NCBI GenBank assembly: GCA_016801845.1
Contig: CM028914.1
Coordinates: forward strand, 996,501-1,060,500
Direction: 5' to 3'
Source: Polydactylus sextarius
Lineage: Eukaryota > Chordata > Actinopteri > Polynemidae
Length of the DNA: 64,000 nucleotides
Shown: positions 41,238 to 54,537 of the stretch, piece after piece
Layout of the letters: each line of letters opens with the position of its first letter
Numbering within the stretch: the stretch's first letter is position 1
The notes under the pieces: generated by a model
The model's database searches: none
What the model was told of the DNA's origin: nothing
The model's input: only the letters and a program-made list of their open reading frames with translations
Position numbers and translations under genes: made by a program

Positions 41238-43371
41238 CACAACAACACGACTACACAACAACACGACTACACAACAACACGACTACACGACTACACAACA
41301 ACACGACTACACAACAACACGACTACACAACAACACGACTACACAACAACACGACTACACAACAACACGACTACACGACAACACGACTACACGACAACAC
41401 GACTACACGACACACAACAACACGACTACACGACAACACGACTACACGACAACACGACTACACGACAACACGACTACACGACAACACGACTACACAACAA
41501 CACGACTACACAACAACACGACTACACGACTACACAACAACACGACTACACGACTACACAACAACACGACTACACAACAACACGACTACACAACAACACG
41601 ACTACACAACAACACGACTACACAACAACACGACTACACAACAACACGACTACACAACAACACGACTACACAACAACACGACTACACGACTACACAACAA
41701 CACGACTACACAACAACACGACTACACAACAACACGACTACACGACAACACGACTACACGACTACACGACAACACGACTACACAACAACACGACTACACG
41801 ACTACACAACAACACGACTACACAACAACACGACTACACGACTACACAACAACACGACTACACAACAACACGACTACACAACAACACGACTACACGACAA
41901 CACGACTACACAACAACACGACCACACAACAACACGACCACACAACAACACGACTACACAACAACACGACTACACAACAACACGACCACACAACAACACG
42001 ACACACACAAACACGACAACACGACAACACGACAACACGACAACACGACAACACGACAACACGACAACACGACAACACGACAACACGACAACACGACAAC
42101 ACGACAACACGACAACACGACCACACGACTACACAACAACCACGACACACACACAACAACACGACTACACAACAACACGACTACACAACAACACGACTAC
42201 ACAACAACACGACTACACAACAACACGACTACACAACACACACGACAACACACAACAACAACGACAACAACAACACGACTACACGACAACACGACAACAC
42301 GACAACACGACAACACACAACACGACAACACGACAACACGACAACACGACAACACGACAACACACACAACGACACACACACACACAACACGACTACACAA
42401 CAACACGACAACACAACTAACACGACAACACAACAACACACACACACAACACGACTACACAACAACACGACTACACACAACACACACACACTACACAACA
42501 ACACGACTACACACACAACACACGACTACACAACAACAACACTACACACACAACAACACGACTACACCCACAACACGACTACACGACAACACGACTACAC
42601 ACACAACACGACTACACGACACACACACACACGACACACACACACAACACACCACACAACAACACGCACAACACACAACACAACACGACAACACACACCA
42701 CACGACACACGACAACACGACACGACAACACGACAACACGACAACACGACAACACGACAACACGACAACACGACAACACGACACACGACACAACACACGA
42801 CTACACACGACTACACACAACACCACACACACAACACGACACACAACAACACGACTACACAACAACACGACTACACAACAACACGACTACACAACAACAC
42901 GACTACACAACAACACGACTACACAACAACACGACTACACAACAACACGACAACACGACAACACGACTACACGACAACACGACAACACGACAACACGACA
43001 ACACGACAACACGACAACACGACAACACGACAACACGACAACACGACAACACGACAACACGACTACACGACTACACGACCACACGACTACACGACAACAC
43101 GACAACACGACACACACAACAACACACGACAACACGACTACACGACTACACGACCACACGACAACACGACCACACAACAACACGACAACACGACTACACG
43201 ACAACACGACAACACGACTACACGACAACACGACTACACGACTACACAACTACGACTACACACGACAACACGACTACACGACTACACGACTACACAACAA
43301 CACGACTACACAACAACACGACTACACAACAACACGACTACACAACTACACAACAACCACACAACAACATG
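41238..43371. repeat. 2.1-kb minisatellite with an 8-bp unit (RACNACAC)
   Basis: The array is built from 8-bp units GACTACAC, AACAACAC, GACAACAC and GACCACAC, about 265 in all. In much of it GACTACAC and AACAACAC alternate, making a 16-bp higher-order period. Other blocks are nearly pure GACAACAC (for example 42017-42120, 42715-42780 and 42945-43060). The + strand is nearly all A and C with regular CpG. It lies inside the intron. The long open frames across it arise because the only T occurs as TAC, so no stop can form on this strand. Confidence 0.97.
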
Positions 43372-45668
43372 ACATAATTATCACTGGTCCTACAACTACA
43401 CAAATATTCAACAGCTACACAACAACAACAGTGATGTATTAACAACACAACAACCAGACAGTTCGTATTGTTTATTTCACCAGAAACGATCTTTTCTTTA
43501 ATGTTTGTGAATAATGATGAAGTGATTCTTTATTCTGACGGTTCTTTATTCATCGTTTTGTTTAGAAAACACTCGATGACGTTTTCTTGATTCTACGAAA
43601 CAATCGTCTTGTTTTGTTGGTGACTCATTACCTGTAAACAATATATCGGTTTTTGTCGTGAGACAAAGAAACGTTGGGTTTGATCAACGTTAGAGCGTCG
43701 AGCATCTTCGGTGTGAGAGTTTCTGCTCTGCGGTGTTTTTCCTCTGCATACAGAGTGTGAACCTCTTTTTAACAGTCGGCGTCCTCCTCCGGTCTGATCA
43801 ATAAATAGTTGTGTGGAGGTGTTTTAAATGAATTAGCAGTTTGCACCTCTACATCTCATTCTCCTTCTCGTACCGTATGTTTCAGAGCGTCTCGTCCTCC
43901 TGCTGCTGTTTGAATCACATGATCCAGACTGGAAACATGAGTGGACAGATGATAGATAAGATTTTAAAAAACCTGCTCCTCTGACAGATCATCAGTCATC
44001 TCTATCGTCATTCAAGAGCTTTAATTCAACCGTCAGCTACAGTTTGTTTGTGACAAAACAGGAGGCGATTGGTTCAGGTAGTGATGTAATTCGGATGCAA
44101 TCGGTGTTATGTAAACTCCTCTAACTAAACTCACTTCCTCATTTCTCACACGTCTGTTCGCTCCACACAGTCCCTTCACTCCAGGCGCTAGATCACAGCT
44201 CTGACGGTGGTTTTTACCAACGTTTTCATGCCTTGAATAAAGTTTAAAAAAAGCTCTGTGTTTTTCTTCTCTACTGTAAAAAACAAATTGGTTGTTTAGA
44301 TCATCTGCTGCTGCGGCAGGAACATGTGTCTGACTGTGTTTGTGGATTCAGCTGCAGGTTTTTTACAGTTAATTTGGTCAAAAACAAGTAAAACACAACA
44401 GTTTTACCAACTGACAATCAATCAGAAAAGTCTCATCCTGTCAACATGTGGAAACACTGATGTATTTGTGGATCCAGTTGTGTTTATTTTTCATGTATGA
44501 CTCCTCTCCAGTGTGATTCAGCTGATCTGTAGAGAGACGTGTTTGTGTGTGTGTGTGTTGATCGTCGTCTTATTCAGGAATAGTCTGAGACGTTTCTGCT
44601 ACAAACCAACCTGAGGTCTGGTTTTATTTTGTGACACTGGAAGACGAGGCGTCGTCTTTGTGTTTGTTTGAGCGTCGGAGGATTGTTGCAGGTTTCGGTG
44701 GCGTATCTGAAGCCGTTTGGTGATTTGATTGTTACGTAAAGCTACAGTGAACCGCAGGAGGTCGTTCAGGTCAGAGATGATACGACCGCAGTGTGAAGTC
44801 CTGAACATTTCATCTGGAGACCTTTTCTCATCCGTTCGACAGTAAATTACTGAAGGCGTTTGTTTGTTCACGAGAAGGTGCATTTCTTCGGTGACACCCC
44901 GCAGAGGCGGCGGTAAAAAAAAGAAAGGTGCTCGTCGACCTTTTCACAACAGCTGTGACCTAATGTGTGATGAAGCCTGATTGCAGATGAAAGTAACAAC
45001 AAACACTTGGGAGTCTAGACGAAGCTAAAGAGCAGCGGGAATGTCACGACGCTTTGGTTTGTCACGCGGCGCCCGGCCGACGTGGGCTGGGATGTTGTGA
45101 CTGGTGTGTGTGGTGACTGTCACTTCCATGGTCGACGACCGGGAGGAGGATGGATGTTGTTGTGACTGAGTGTTGATGCTTAAGTTTGCTGCTGGAAAGT
45201 AAAGACGGTCCAAGAAAGACCAGGCAGCGTTTGTTGATTCATGATTTCTTCACAGTTTAGAAAAATGAGATTGAGATGATTCTGCAAAACAACAGTGTTG
45301 AAGGTGTTTTGGTGAAGTTATATTACTTAAAACTAATTGTCGAACAAGAGTCGGTGACTCAGTTTGAACTAAATGTTGTTCCAGCGTTTCGTCCTCGTTA
45401 TCAGCAGAGTGTGGTCACACTTTTCTTTTAATAGTTTGCTTCGGAGACTTTTCATGACCTGTGAAAATGCAGCTGAGAGTATGAGGATCCTCTCTGAGTA
45501 ATGAAGTGTCTGTTTTGACTGAAAAAACTATTTATTTAAGCAAAAAGACTTTTTTTTCCTGCTCCAGAGTTTTCAAACCTCTTGCAGAAACACAACACCA
45601 CAGTTCCCAAAATGATTGTTTTCACGACCTCGGGATCATGTTGCTGTTTTTGTGACAAACCCATAATT

Positions 45669-45702
45669 AACGTAGGTGTTTCAAGACGCAGACACCTACG
45701 TT
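45669..45702. repeat. perfect 11-bp inverted repeat with 12-bp spacer
   Basis: AACGTAGGTGT (45669-45679) and its exact reverse complement ACACCTACGTT (45692-45702) flank a 12-base spacer. Confidence 0.9.
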
Positions 45703-45910
45703 CGGTCGCTATCCTGCCCTCCACAGATAAACTATAGATTTCTATTGACGTGAGCGAGCAGTAACAGAGGTAGAGGGCTGTGGTAATGGCCTGTGATTGA
45801 ACACCTTGTGCTGAGGTCCCGCTGCTCTCTGCCTCATTAACTCTGGCAGGTCCTCTGTTCAGCACGCTGCATTGCAGGCCACAGTCAGGACGCATTTAAC
45901 TGTCTCAGGC
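45700..45910. promoter_or_regulatory. candidate conserved non-coding block
   Basis: Unique, GC-balanced sequence next to the 45669 inverted repeat. A second block lies at 46190-46380. Confidence 0.3.
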
Positions 45911-46379
45911 ACAGTGGAGACACAAAAAGCACCGAGGATGGATTTAAAGATGGATGGACAGGATGGTGGCGCTCGTAACCAAACATTATCGTCCAGCTGT
46001 TCTGTTTAAACATCACAGGAGGATGAAACATGAAGCAAACATCATGTTTGTTGTTTTTTTATTTACAAGAAGAAACAAAAGCAGAAGCTTCTGCTTCGTC
46101 TGACGGATGAGTTCACAAAATAACTGGTTGTCATTTCATTAACTGTGTCTTAGAGGCGATTAACTGTGATTTTTCTCTGAGTTTCTCAGACCTCGTTGAG
46201 CCGTTGGAGGGCTGATGTTTCCTCTACGGTCGCTTTTTACCTTCAGGCCATTTCTCTGCTCTTTGCCCATCCGGCCACTGTCACCTCACATCGGGGAGTA
46301 TTCCTCTCCATTACCAGCCTCTGTCCTTCCCCCACTTAAATAACAGCGGCTCTGCCACTCCAGGCCCATTAAGATACTA

Positions 46380-46413
46380 CACACACACACTCACACACAC
46401 ACACACACACACA
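46380..46413. repeat. (CA)n microsatellite
   Basis: CA repeat with one CT interruption. Confidence 0.95.
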
Positions 46414-48799
46414 CAAAAACAACCACAAACTGGCCAGGCCTTTATAAATAGATGGTGAAGGGAGAAGAGACGGAGGGAGAAGCTGGTTGGAGGTAAATTA
46501 TTCCAAAACAGCCAAACAGGACTGAGACTAAACCTCCACCTCCTTTCAGGTGTCACTTTGCTCTGACTCAATTTTACACTGTAATGGACCTCCTGGGTCA
46601 ACTACTTTTCTCTCCCACCTTTCCTTTCTTCTTTATCTCCGCCGCTCTCTTCATCCATCAGCAGCCGACTACACCTTTACTCACTCTGCTGTGAAACACA
46701 CATTATTCCCTGAACCGACTGTATCGTTTGTACCGTTTAATTTCGTCTCAAACTAATCAGAGCTTCGAGTGTAGTTTGAGACCGGTGGTGACACCGATGT
46801 TACTACGTTCACAATCTTCAGCTCAGACACTTAGTTTCTACACGGTTCATACCTCAGAGATGAGTTTCCATGTCTTTTTTTTTAGTTTTTTTTTTTTTTT
46901 TTCATTTAAGTCTCTGAATCGTTCCACATTTGACATTGAGACGAGACAATAGTGAAGCAGAAAAACCTCCAGTTCTGTGAAGGATGAATCAGTGTTTCTA
47001 CCTGCTGGTTGGAGACGTTATCAAGGTAGTTGGATGTTTTCTTTCTATTGATGATATAAAGAAAAGATGTTTCAAGTGATGCAGCGTCTCAATACTTCTT
47101 GTTACATCTTTATGTTATGACGCTGGATAAAGGCTCTTCCAGAACTCTACAACTGGTCTACAACAGATCTACATCAGTTTTTAGTTGCAACATGTTTAAA
47201 TGTCATTTCACTTCCTCGTGTTAGTTTCTTCTTTGTTCTTCGTGCGTTCACACGACTTTCAGCTCCGTCTGACTCGACTGTAAACGCTCTGACTTCAACC
47301 TTCACATCTTTTTCATGTGGTTCGTCTGCTCTTTGTTCTCCTCCATCTTGTGATCTGGTTTCATATTTCAACCAGGTCCACGCCTTTCACCCAGACCTGA
47401 GGTCAAAGGTCAGGTGACCTCTTACATTCCTCATCTCTCTCTGTGTCGTCTTCTCTCTGAACCAATTAGACCATTTTCATTTTCCAAACTGCAACAACTT
47501 GTAATTTTGCGTCTTTATTGAATCTTTGAGTCTGAAGTGGAGGAAGCAGCTCTCTGTTTCTTTCAGCTCTGAGACAGACAATAAGCTGAGAAAAAAGGAG
47601 CAAAGCAGCGAGAGAACAGGAGGAAGGTTTGTCAGTCAAAGCCACTTAAGTATGTGGAGTCCTGGAGGGATTGAAGAAACAATCGACCCCGGTCGATAAC
47701 CCTTCATTGATAAAAGCAGACAAGAAGAGACGAGCTAGAAAAATAAAATTAAAGCGACAGATCGTTTTGAATAGTTACATGTATGTTCAGGTCGTATTTA
47801 CAGAAACATTAATGTGTAATATTTGACATCTTCTGTTCGTCTTTTACATGGTCATGATATTTTCATCCTGGATCATGATAGTAACTGTGTGTTGGACAGA
47901 TTAGCAGCTCATAATGTGATGACATGAAGTCAGAATATGAAGCTTTGTCAGTATTTATTTCTCTTCTCGTCGTCTTCGTCTGAATCTGTTTTCACCCGAA
48001 CCTCCTCCTCCTCGCATATCGTCGTCCAGCGGTGCATCCTCCCCATCGCCGCCGTCGTTCTTTAGCGCTCGCTGCAGCCGAGACAGTGATTGATCTGGTG
48101 TGGAGGCTGTCGTGGGCCCTCCTCCTCCTCCACTGGTTATGAACATGAGGCAGGCTGCTCTTCATAGATTTTTAAATTAGTGTCAGCTTTGCCCCAAAGA
48201 TGTGTTATTGACTGATGAAATAGAAACTGAGCTCCAAACACTCAGTCCTTCCCCAGAGTTTTCCCCAGCCTGGTAATTGAAAAAGTGTGAAGGGAGTGTG
48301 TTCAAGGGAGCGTGCAGTGTGTGTGTGTGCGCGCGTGTGTGTTTGTGATTTTATGTGTTTGTGTGCTTGCGACTGTGTGTGCTCTTTATCTCTGCTGGAG
48401 AAAAATGCACACTACTCGTTAGAGTCAAGATTCGATTGAAGTATTGCATAGGAGATCTTTATCTTTCCACTCAGCACCATAAACCAGGAGCAGCGTGCAC
48501 CTTTAGTCCTGCTCATACAGTCTGCAGCATGTGGACGCTTAGAAAACCACAAACATCACAAACATCACACACCAGTCGCTGTTGTTCTTAATCAGTGCGT
48601 ACGTGCACAACTTGTACAGTGATTCATTCCAGTCAGAGGCTGCAGCTCTGCAGTCAAGAGCTGTTTTTATTACAACTGATTCTTGGGCTTTCAGCCGTCG
48701 TTTCTACAAAAATAAAAATAAAAGCCTTGTGTGTTTGTGTAAAGACCGTAAGTCACCGTGGACTCATCCTGTCGTGTTTTTCTGTTTTTCCCTCCTCAG

Positions 48800-48970
48800 G
48801 CTCAGACATGGCGATCTTCTGCCTCCTGTGTGGGAAACGTTTCCAGACCCAGACGGCTCTGCAGCAGCACATGGAAGTCCACGCCGGCGTTCGCAGCTAC
48901 ATCTGCAGTGAATGCAACCGGACTTTACCCAGTCACACTGCACTCAAACGCCACCTACGCTCACACACAG
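48800..48970 (+). CDS. zbtb16: zbtb16 (PLZF) internal coding exon: zinc fingers 4 and 5
   Basis: This 171-base exon carries two C2H2 fingers. Finger 4 reads FCLLCGKRFQTQTALQQHME and ends at VH. Finger 5 reads YICSECNRTLPSHTALKRH and ends at LRSH. The linker between them, AGVRSY, departs from the usual TGEKP, as in PLZF of other vertebrates. The acceptor is a strong pyrimidine tract ending CCTCCTCAG at 48791-48799. The donor is GTTAGT at 48971. Both junctions split a glycine codon after its first base, matching the neighbouring exons. Finger 5 has leucine (TTA at 48928-48930) at the core hydrophobic position where I recall phenylalanine in mammalian PLZF. The open frame runs upstream into the intron, but nothing there resembles the family. 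Skipping this exon would delete two whole fingers in frame. Confidence 0.97.
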
Positions 48971-49944
48971 GTTAGTGGACACACTCACCTCAACGGCCTC
49001 GGTGCTGAAGGACGAGATGTAAAAACAGCTGATTCTCTCTGGTTCATAATTTAACTAAATTGATCCAGATGTTCATGTTCAGATGTTGAGTCACACTATT
49101 TTTCTGTCTTTAACATACGGGGGCAGTGTTTCTTATTTTCAGTTTCAACATGTTACTGTGATTAAATAATGACGAGTTGTTTCCTTTAAGATCTTAATGA
49201 GCAACGGTGACAAGGAGCAGCGGAGCGACCTGTAGATCCAGGTCACAAAATAAAACTCCTGTATTTTATTTCTAGTTCCAGCAGCTGAAGATGAATCCAC
49301 CTCTGGTCCAGACGTTTTGTTTATATCAGGGCTCCAGGTGCAACAATGCTCAGGAAATTACTCAACCCTGTGGCTTAAAAAAGAATTTGCACCATTGCTT
49401 CATTTACAACAGAAAGATTTACTCTCCAGTAGATTTATTACATTTCTGACAAACTATTAATATAAACAAGGTTTTTTGTTTTTTAATAGAAACTATGATT
49501 ATTCGATTTGATCTTATTGCACAATTATTTTCTTATTAACAAAACAGAAACTTCGTTAACACGACACATTAAATGTTCGCTGCCACCAGATGACGCTGTG
49601 GAGCATCGACACCTTCAAGACGTGAATCTCAAATAGAAACATACTTACAGTCGTTTCAAAGATTTCATTTATATATTTTATATTTTATACAGTTAATGTT
49701 GTTTATTTATTTATTAAATCATTTTGTAGATATATTTTTCTCAGATCAACATAGATTAAGTTGTTTATTAATTAACAGAGATGGATAATTTAAGTCCTGT
49801 AACTCAGACAAATACACAGTAACATGTTGATTTTTTAAATAAAATGAGTCATGTTGAGTTCAGTTGAATTAATTCAGGTCATGAAATGGATGATTGTGCA
49901 GCAGCAGCAGCAGTCACATTCAGGTTATTTACAGTGACGCTGGT

Positions 49945-49946
49945 CG

Positions 49947-49996
<50 letters not shown>
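49945..49996. repeat. (TTG)n trinucleotide repeat
   Basis: About 17 perfect units. Confidence 0.97.
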
Positions 49997-49997
<1 letters not shown>

Positions 49998-50179
49998 TCT
50001 CCGTCCGGCAGCGATTCTCTCTGATTCTAACACATAAGAGCAGGAGGAGAAAGGAAACGCCACCATGACAGAATATGAACACATGGAAATGAATCTCATT
50101 TCACCAGCGAGAAGAATGGAGGCTTTTTCCTCCCCCTCTCTCCTCCCTCTCTCTCTCTGTGTCTCTCGCCCAGTCGCCT

Positions 50180-50410
50180 GTCTGCGACCTTAAATAACAG
50201 TCTCACTGTCAGAGCCGATTTAGCTCACCGGCTCACGGATAAATATTTGAAACGAAAGGCAGTGAGATGAGAGCAGTCGGCCCTATTTACAAGTCAGCCG
50301 CATACACCATTAGTGCGTGATGGTGGTACAGGCTGGGGGGGGTGAGGCAGGGAGGGAGGGGGTGAGAGCCGCCTGAGCTGGTTGTACAGTAGCAGAGGAC
50401 ACTGGTCCAC
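50180..50410. promoter_or_regulatory. candidate conserved non-coding block
   Basis: Unique block around GAGCCGATTTAGCTCACCGG and GCCCTATTTACAAGTCAGCC, followed by G-rich runs. Confidence 0.35.
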
Positions 50411-51954
50411 ATGTCCTCACACACGTCCCTCTGTGTCCAATCACAACGAAGCAGACGTGTTAAATATGATGGAGAGGATTAAAAAGTCACAGAAATAGAA
50501 ACAAATTCAACCTCTAAAAGAATAAATAAGAAGAGGCAGAGCATCCTCTACATTTACACTTTGATGTTAATAATCTCATTCACACTTTGTTGGTAACGAA
50601 GCAAAAATAGAAAGAAACAGAAAGAACGAGGCAGAGAACGGAGTTTTCTCCTGAACGTTATTATCATCAGACGTTAAATATAATGATCTGAACTTTGTTA
50701 CTTTCATCTCAACTCATCAGTTTGTCTCGTTTATTGTTTTTTAAGTTGAAAATATAAAAAAATCCAATAAAGTTTCAATAAGAAGAGATCAGGTCTCGTT
50801 TCAGAGATGAACAATAATGAAAAGACTGAATTTGTGTAAATTATTAAATCAATACGTCTGATTTAGTTTCACTTATTTTCACAGTTAAAAGAGAAATGAC
50901 CACGTCAGTTTCATCTTTAAATCAGCTTCAATCTCTGAGTCTTTTCAGGTGAAATATGAACCAGAAACCAACGAATAGTTTCTGATTCTCACTTTAACAC
51001 TGAGGCTACAGCTGTTCCTCTGAAGAAACTCTGTTTATTTCTCATTAATTTTAAAACAAAGACGTAAAGATGCACATTTTTAACACATATTTGTTTTTTA
51101 GATGCAAATAAATGAGCTACTACCAGAAAACGTTGCCACTGTCTCTGCCGCTGTCAGTCGTCTTATTTATTAACTACAGACGTCGATCATGTTTCTCCAA
51201 CTTTAATTAACTAGCAGTTTAGATTTAGATTTATAGTTGTACAACCATTTTTACAAAAGATACAATGTCCACGATGCGAAACAACACGGTTTATTTTAAT
51301 TAAAGTCATGTGTTGTTATGAGAAAAGAAACATTTAGATCCAGAGTCTGTTATTATTGTTATTTATCTTCTGTTTCATTTAACAACAGAAGCTTTTATTT
51401 CTGATTCATCCACCTGTTGAAACTGTTTTTATCATAAATGAACATTAATGAATCACAGTTCACAATCACAATCACAGCAATCTTCAGTTCTTCAGTCAGT
51501 TTTGTTGAGTATTTCCTGTAAATGTGTTGACGTGAATCCTCAGAGTTGAGCTCTAATTTAAAAAGACGTCGTGCAGCATCTCGTCTGACGCTGAGTGCTT
51601 TAGAGATGTAACCGGTTTATTGGTTGAATCAACTCGACAACAAACGGCAGCAGAAAGCTCTTTTATAGACGTTCATTCATTATGTTTACTTCATTTTAAC
51701 CTGTCGCCTCTGAAAGCAGCTTCACTGACACTGGATCAGTGTTTAGAAAAAAAAAAAGAAGCAGGTTTAGTGTTTTTTATTTCAGCTTCTTCTTTATTTC
51801 GTCTCCAGTTTCATCACCGTCCTCTGAACATCATGTTTACGTCTTATTTATTCATGTGTCTTTGTTACACGTATGTAACGTACAGTACAGACACAATGAA
51901 GGCCTCTAATGGTGGCAGTCATGGCAGCTGTGCCATTCCCCTTTTCTCTAACAG

Positions 51955-51980
51955 CACACACACACACACACACACACACA
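51955..51980. repeat. (CA)n microsatellite
   Basis: About 13 CA copies. Confidence 0.95.
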
Positions 51981-52169
51981 GTGTCTTTACAGACCAGGCC
52001 TTCATTAATATTCTGTTGTTGTGCACTGTCTGTGTGTAAGTGTCTGTGTGTGTTGTTTTTTTTTTTTTTTTAACTCTGAGCCAATTTGCTGTCTGCTGTG
52101 TCGGGGTGTTTTGTGTTCGCAGCTGTATTTGATAGCGCTACAGCCAGAAACACAGAGAGAAAGAGAGAG

Positions 52170-53720
52170 AGGGAATGAGCCAATGGCTGGCAGTGATGGA
52201 GCTCAGTGATTTACAGCCTCTTACCGTATATAATGAACACACCCCAGGTGCCCATGGGCACAGCACCCTCAGCAGGCCGGTGGGGGGGCTGTATGTTAAT
52301 GTGGAGGTGGTTGAGGGTGGGATGGAGGGTCAGGAGACGCAGGTGGTGATGCTTGGGGGCACCCATGGGTCCACTCACCAAACATGCTGTGGTTCCACCT
52401 CAGTGTGCCGCTCCTCATCTGTGTCCTCGTCGCCATGTGGAGGAAGAGGGAGGGACGAGGACATAAAGGGACGAGAGGACGGGTGTGAGACGTGGACGCT
52501 CTGTTATTCTGCTGCTTTACATCCTCACGAGCTGCGTCTGATTTATTTAAACCTCTGCAGTGCAACTTTGCACTTTGGCGTCCCCGAGTGGCTGAAACAA
52601 ATAACATGCATGATGCATCTCACACCATTACTGTAGTTTTTTTTTTTTTTTCCTCTAATCTGGACATTTTTTGATGATGTTTTCCAGCAGCAGGCGTTAG
52701 CACAGCAACAGGACATTAAGCATAAATAAGCCTCCATGGTCTCCTCTGTGTATTAGCATCCCACTCTCCAGTCTGATCGCAGGCCCTAATTAAACACAGG
52801 TGAATCTGGGCTCAATTATTATTCTTGCGGCGTCGTGCGAGCCCACCGAGCTCCGTGATGGATTGTGATCTCTGCTGTGGTTGAAACGCTAGAAAGAGCA
52901 CAATGTCTTACAGCGGGAGCCACTGATAACTTCATGCAGACAAATAAAGACTGTCACTTTTATTGATTTTTACCCTGCCCCCACCGCCACCACCACACAC
53001 ACCCACATCTCCTGCTCCATCCCCGTCTCCCTCCCCTCCACACTCACCCCTCCATCCCCATCAAAGCTTCTCTTTAATGGGAACGCGTCCAACATCACAA
53101 GGCATCGAAAACGTTTTATTCCATGAGAGTGTAGCGCGGAGCAAATGCGATCAGCAGCATCTCTTCTTCATCTCTCATCACTCTTTCTGTCTCTGCTGCT
53201 ATAAACCTAAATAAGCGTGTTGCACACTGTATATACAGACATAAAATATTAAATAAAATATGCAAGATAGAGGTGAAATTGTCTCTTAACAGCAGAGCGG
53301 CGGCAGAAGCACATAACGAGAGAGAAATGCAATTTATTCCCCGGCACGTTGCTGCTCGGACAGGCAGATAATGAAAGGCATAGGTCATTGGTGGTGACTT
53401 AAACCTGCAGCAGTGGAGTGAAATACATTAATAAATATCCACAACATTACTTGGATGGAGAGTGTAACACAGTGGGGGAGTGGAGGGGGAGCAAATGATC
53501 CAAGGAGGAACTCCTCATCAAACACAGGAATACAATTAGTGTGTGGACTGATGGTGAGGCCTCCTGCAAATCATAATATCCCTGATCACTGACATCTGAA
53601 TATCCATTAGAGCTGCCCTGTAGGGACCTGAGCAGCTCCACTGATGCCTGTTGTCATTTTCATTTTCTGCAGCACCGACGCTCTGCATCCACATGCAGCA
53701 GCATCCAGCCTGAAATCACT
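52170..53720. promoter_or_regulatory. candidate regulatory cluster upstream of the fingers 6-7 exon
   Basis: Repeat-poor unique sequence over about 1.5 kb. It is densest at 52680-52960 (GGCCCTAATTAAACACAGGT, GGCTCAATTATTATTCTTGC) and 53400-53720. A 153-residue open frame at 52175-52636 has no family resemblance. It includes the 14-bp palindrome GTGCCCATGGGCAC at 52248-52261. Confidence 0.4.
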
Positions 53721-54537
53721 CTAATGTCTCAGGATGGAAACACGGCACTCGGTGAATTAAAAGTGTGAATATATTTATCTAATGTGAAAGGATTAGACAC
53801 CGGAACTGTGAATAGAAGCAAACAGTGTGTTGACAGTCAATAAATACAGCGGAGTAAAGGTATGAGCCGTATATAGACAAATATATTTATCATTTATCTG
53901 CCTGTGACACTGGAGAAGACGTGACGATCGCCTTAAAAGCTTTTCAGCCTCGAGCTTTGAGGTTTTACTTTAACTCTAAATCAAATATTTACAGACTAAA
54001 GTCTTTACTCATCTGTTGGACGTCTTCAGTCGCATCACTGTTGAGTCTCTTCGGCTCCAAACTCATTTAGTTATTTCCCCAAAAAACAAACCGTAAACGC
54101 AGAGAAAGACGACAGACATCATCTGCGTGATGATGGTGAAGCTTCGTCACGGTTCGGCCTCTGAGCGGAGCAGAAACCGTCAGATTATCCAGAGTTTCAC
54201 CGTGAGACTGAAACTGCATCGTCAATAAAACATCTCATGGCCAGTTAACGACCACGACAGGCTACAATTATTTAACGCTTCACACAAAGAAAAGCAGCAG
54301 AGCAGGTGATTTGAAAGACAAAAGATCCGCTGCTATTAAAGTCTTTAAGTGGATCCGTCGAAGGTTAACGTGTGGCGTTCTTGTTACTGAGAAATAAACC
54401 AATCACAGCACATCGAGTAGCGTGATTCATCTCAGCATATTGGCAGCATCTTCAGAGGAAAACAAAGACAATATTCAGGTTTTATCTTTTTATAACCGTC
54501 GTAGTAACCTGTTGTTTTTGTTTTTTTCCCACAATGC

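Noticed and set aside
41890..43249. Val/Cys/Ser-rich open frames on the - strand
   Set aside because: They are antisense readings of the same minisatellite, open only in blocks that lack the GACTAC unit.
41238..43371. Possible CRISPR-like or phage-type array
   Set aside because: The units are tandem without unique spacers, and the context is a vertebrate intron.
41133..43442. A 769-residue open frame rich in Thr, His, Asn and Gln
   Set aside because: It is a translation of the 8-bp minisatellite. The unit contains T only within TAC, so no stop can arise on this strand in any frame, and length is no evidence of coding. It lies inside a zbtb16 intron, with no domain.
48595..48799. Upstream extension of the fingers 4-5 open frame
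   Set aside because: It crosses a strong polypyrimidine tract and CAG acceptor at 48799, and the residues before it do not match PLZF.
52175..52636. A 153-residue open frame as a hidden exon or gene
   Set aside because: No known domain and no convincing acceptor/donor pair in frame. The expected PLZF fingers are all accounted for by the four exons.
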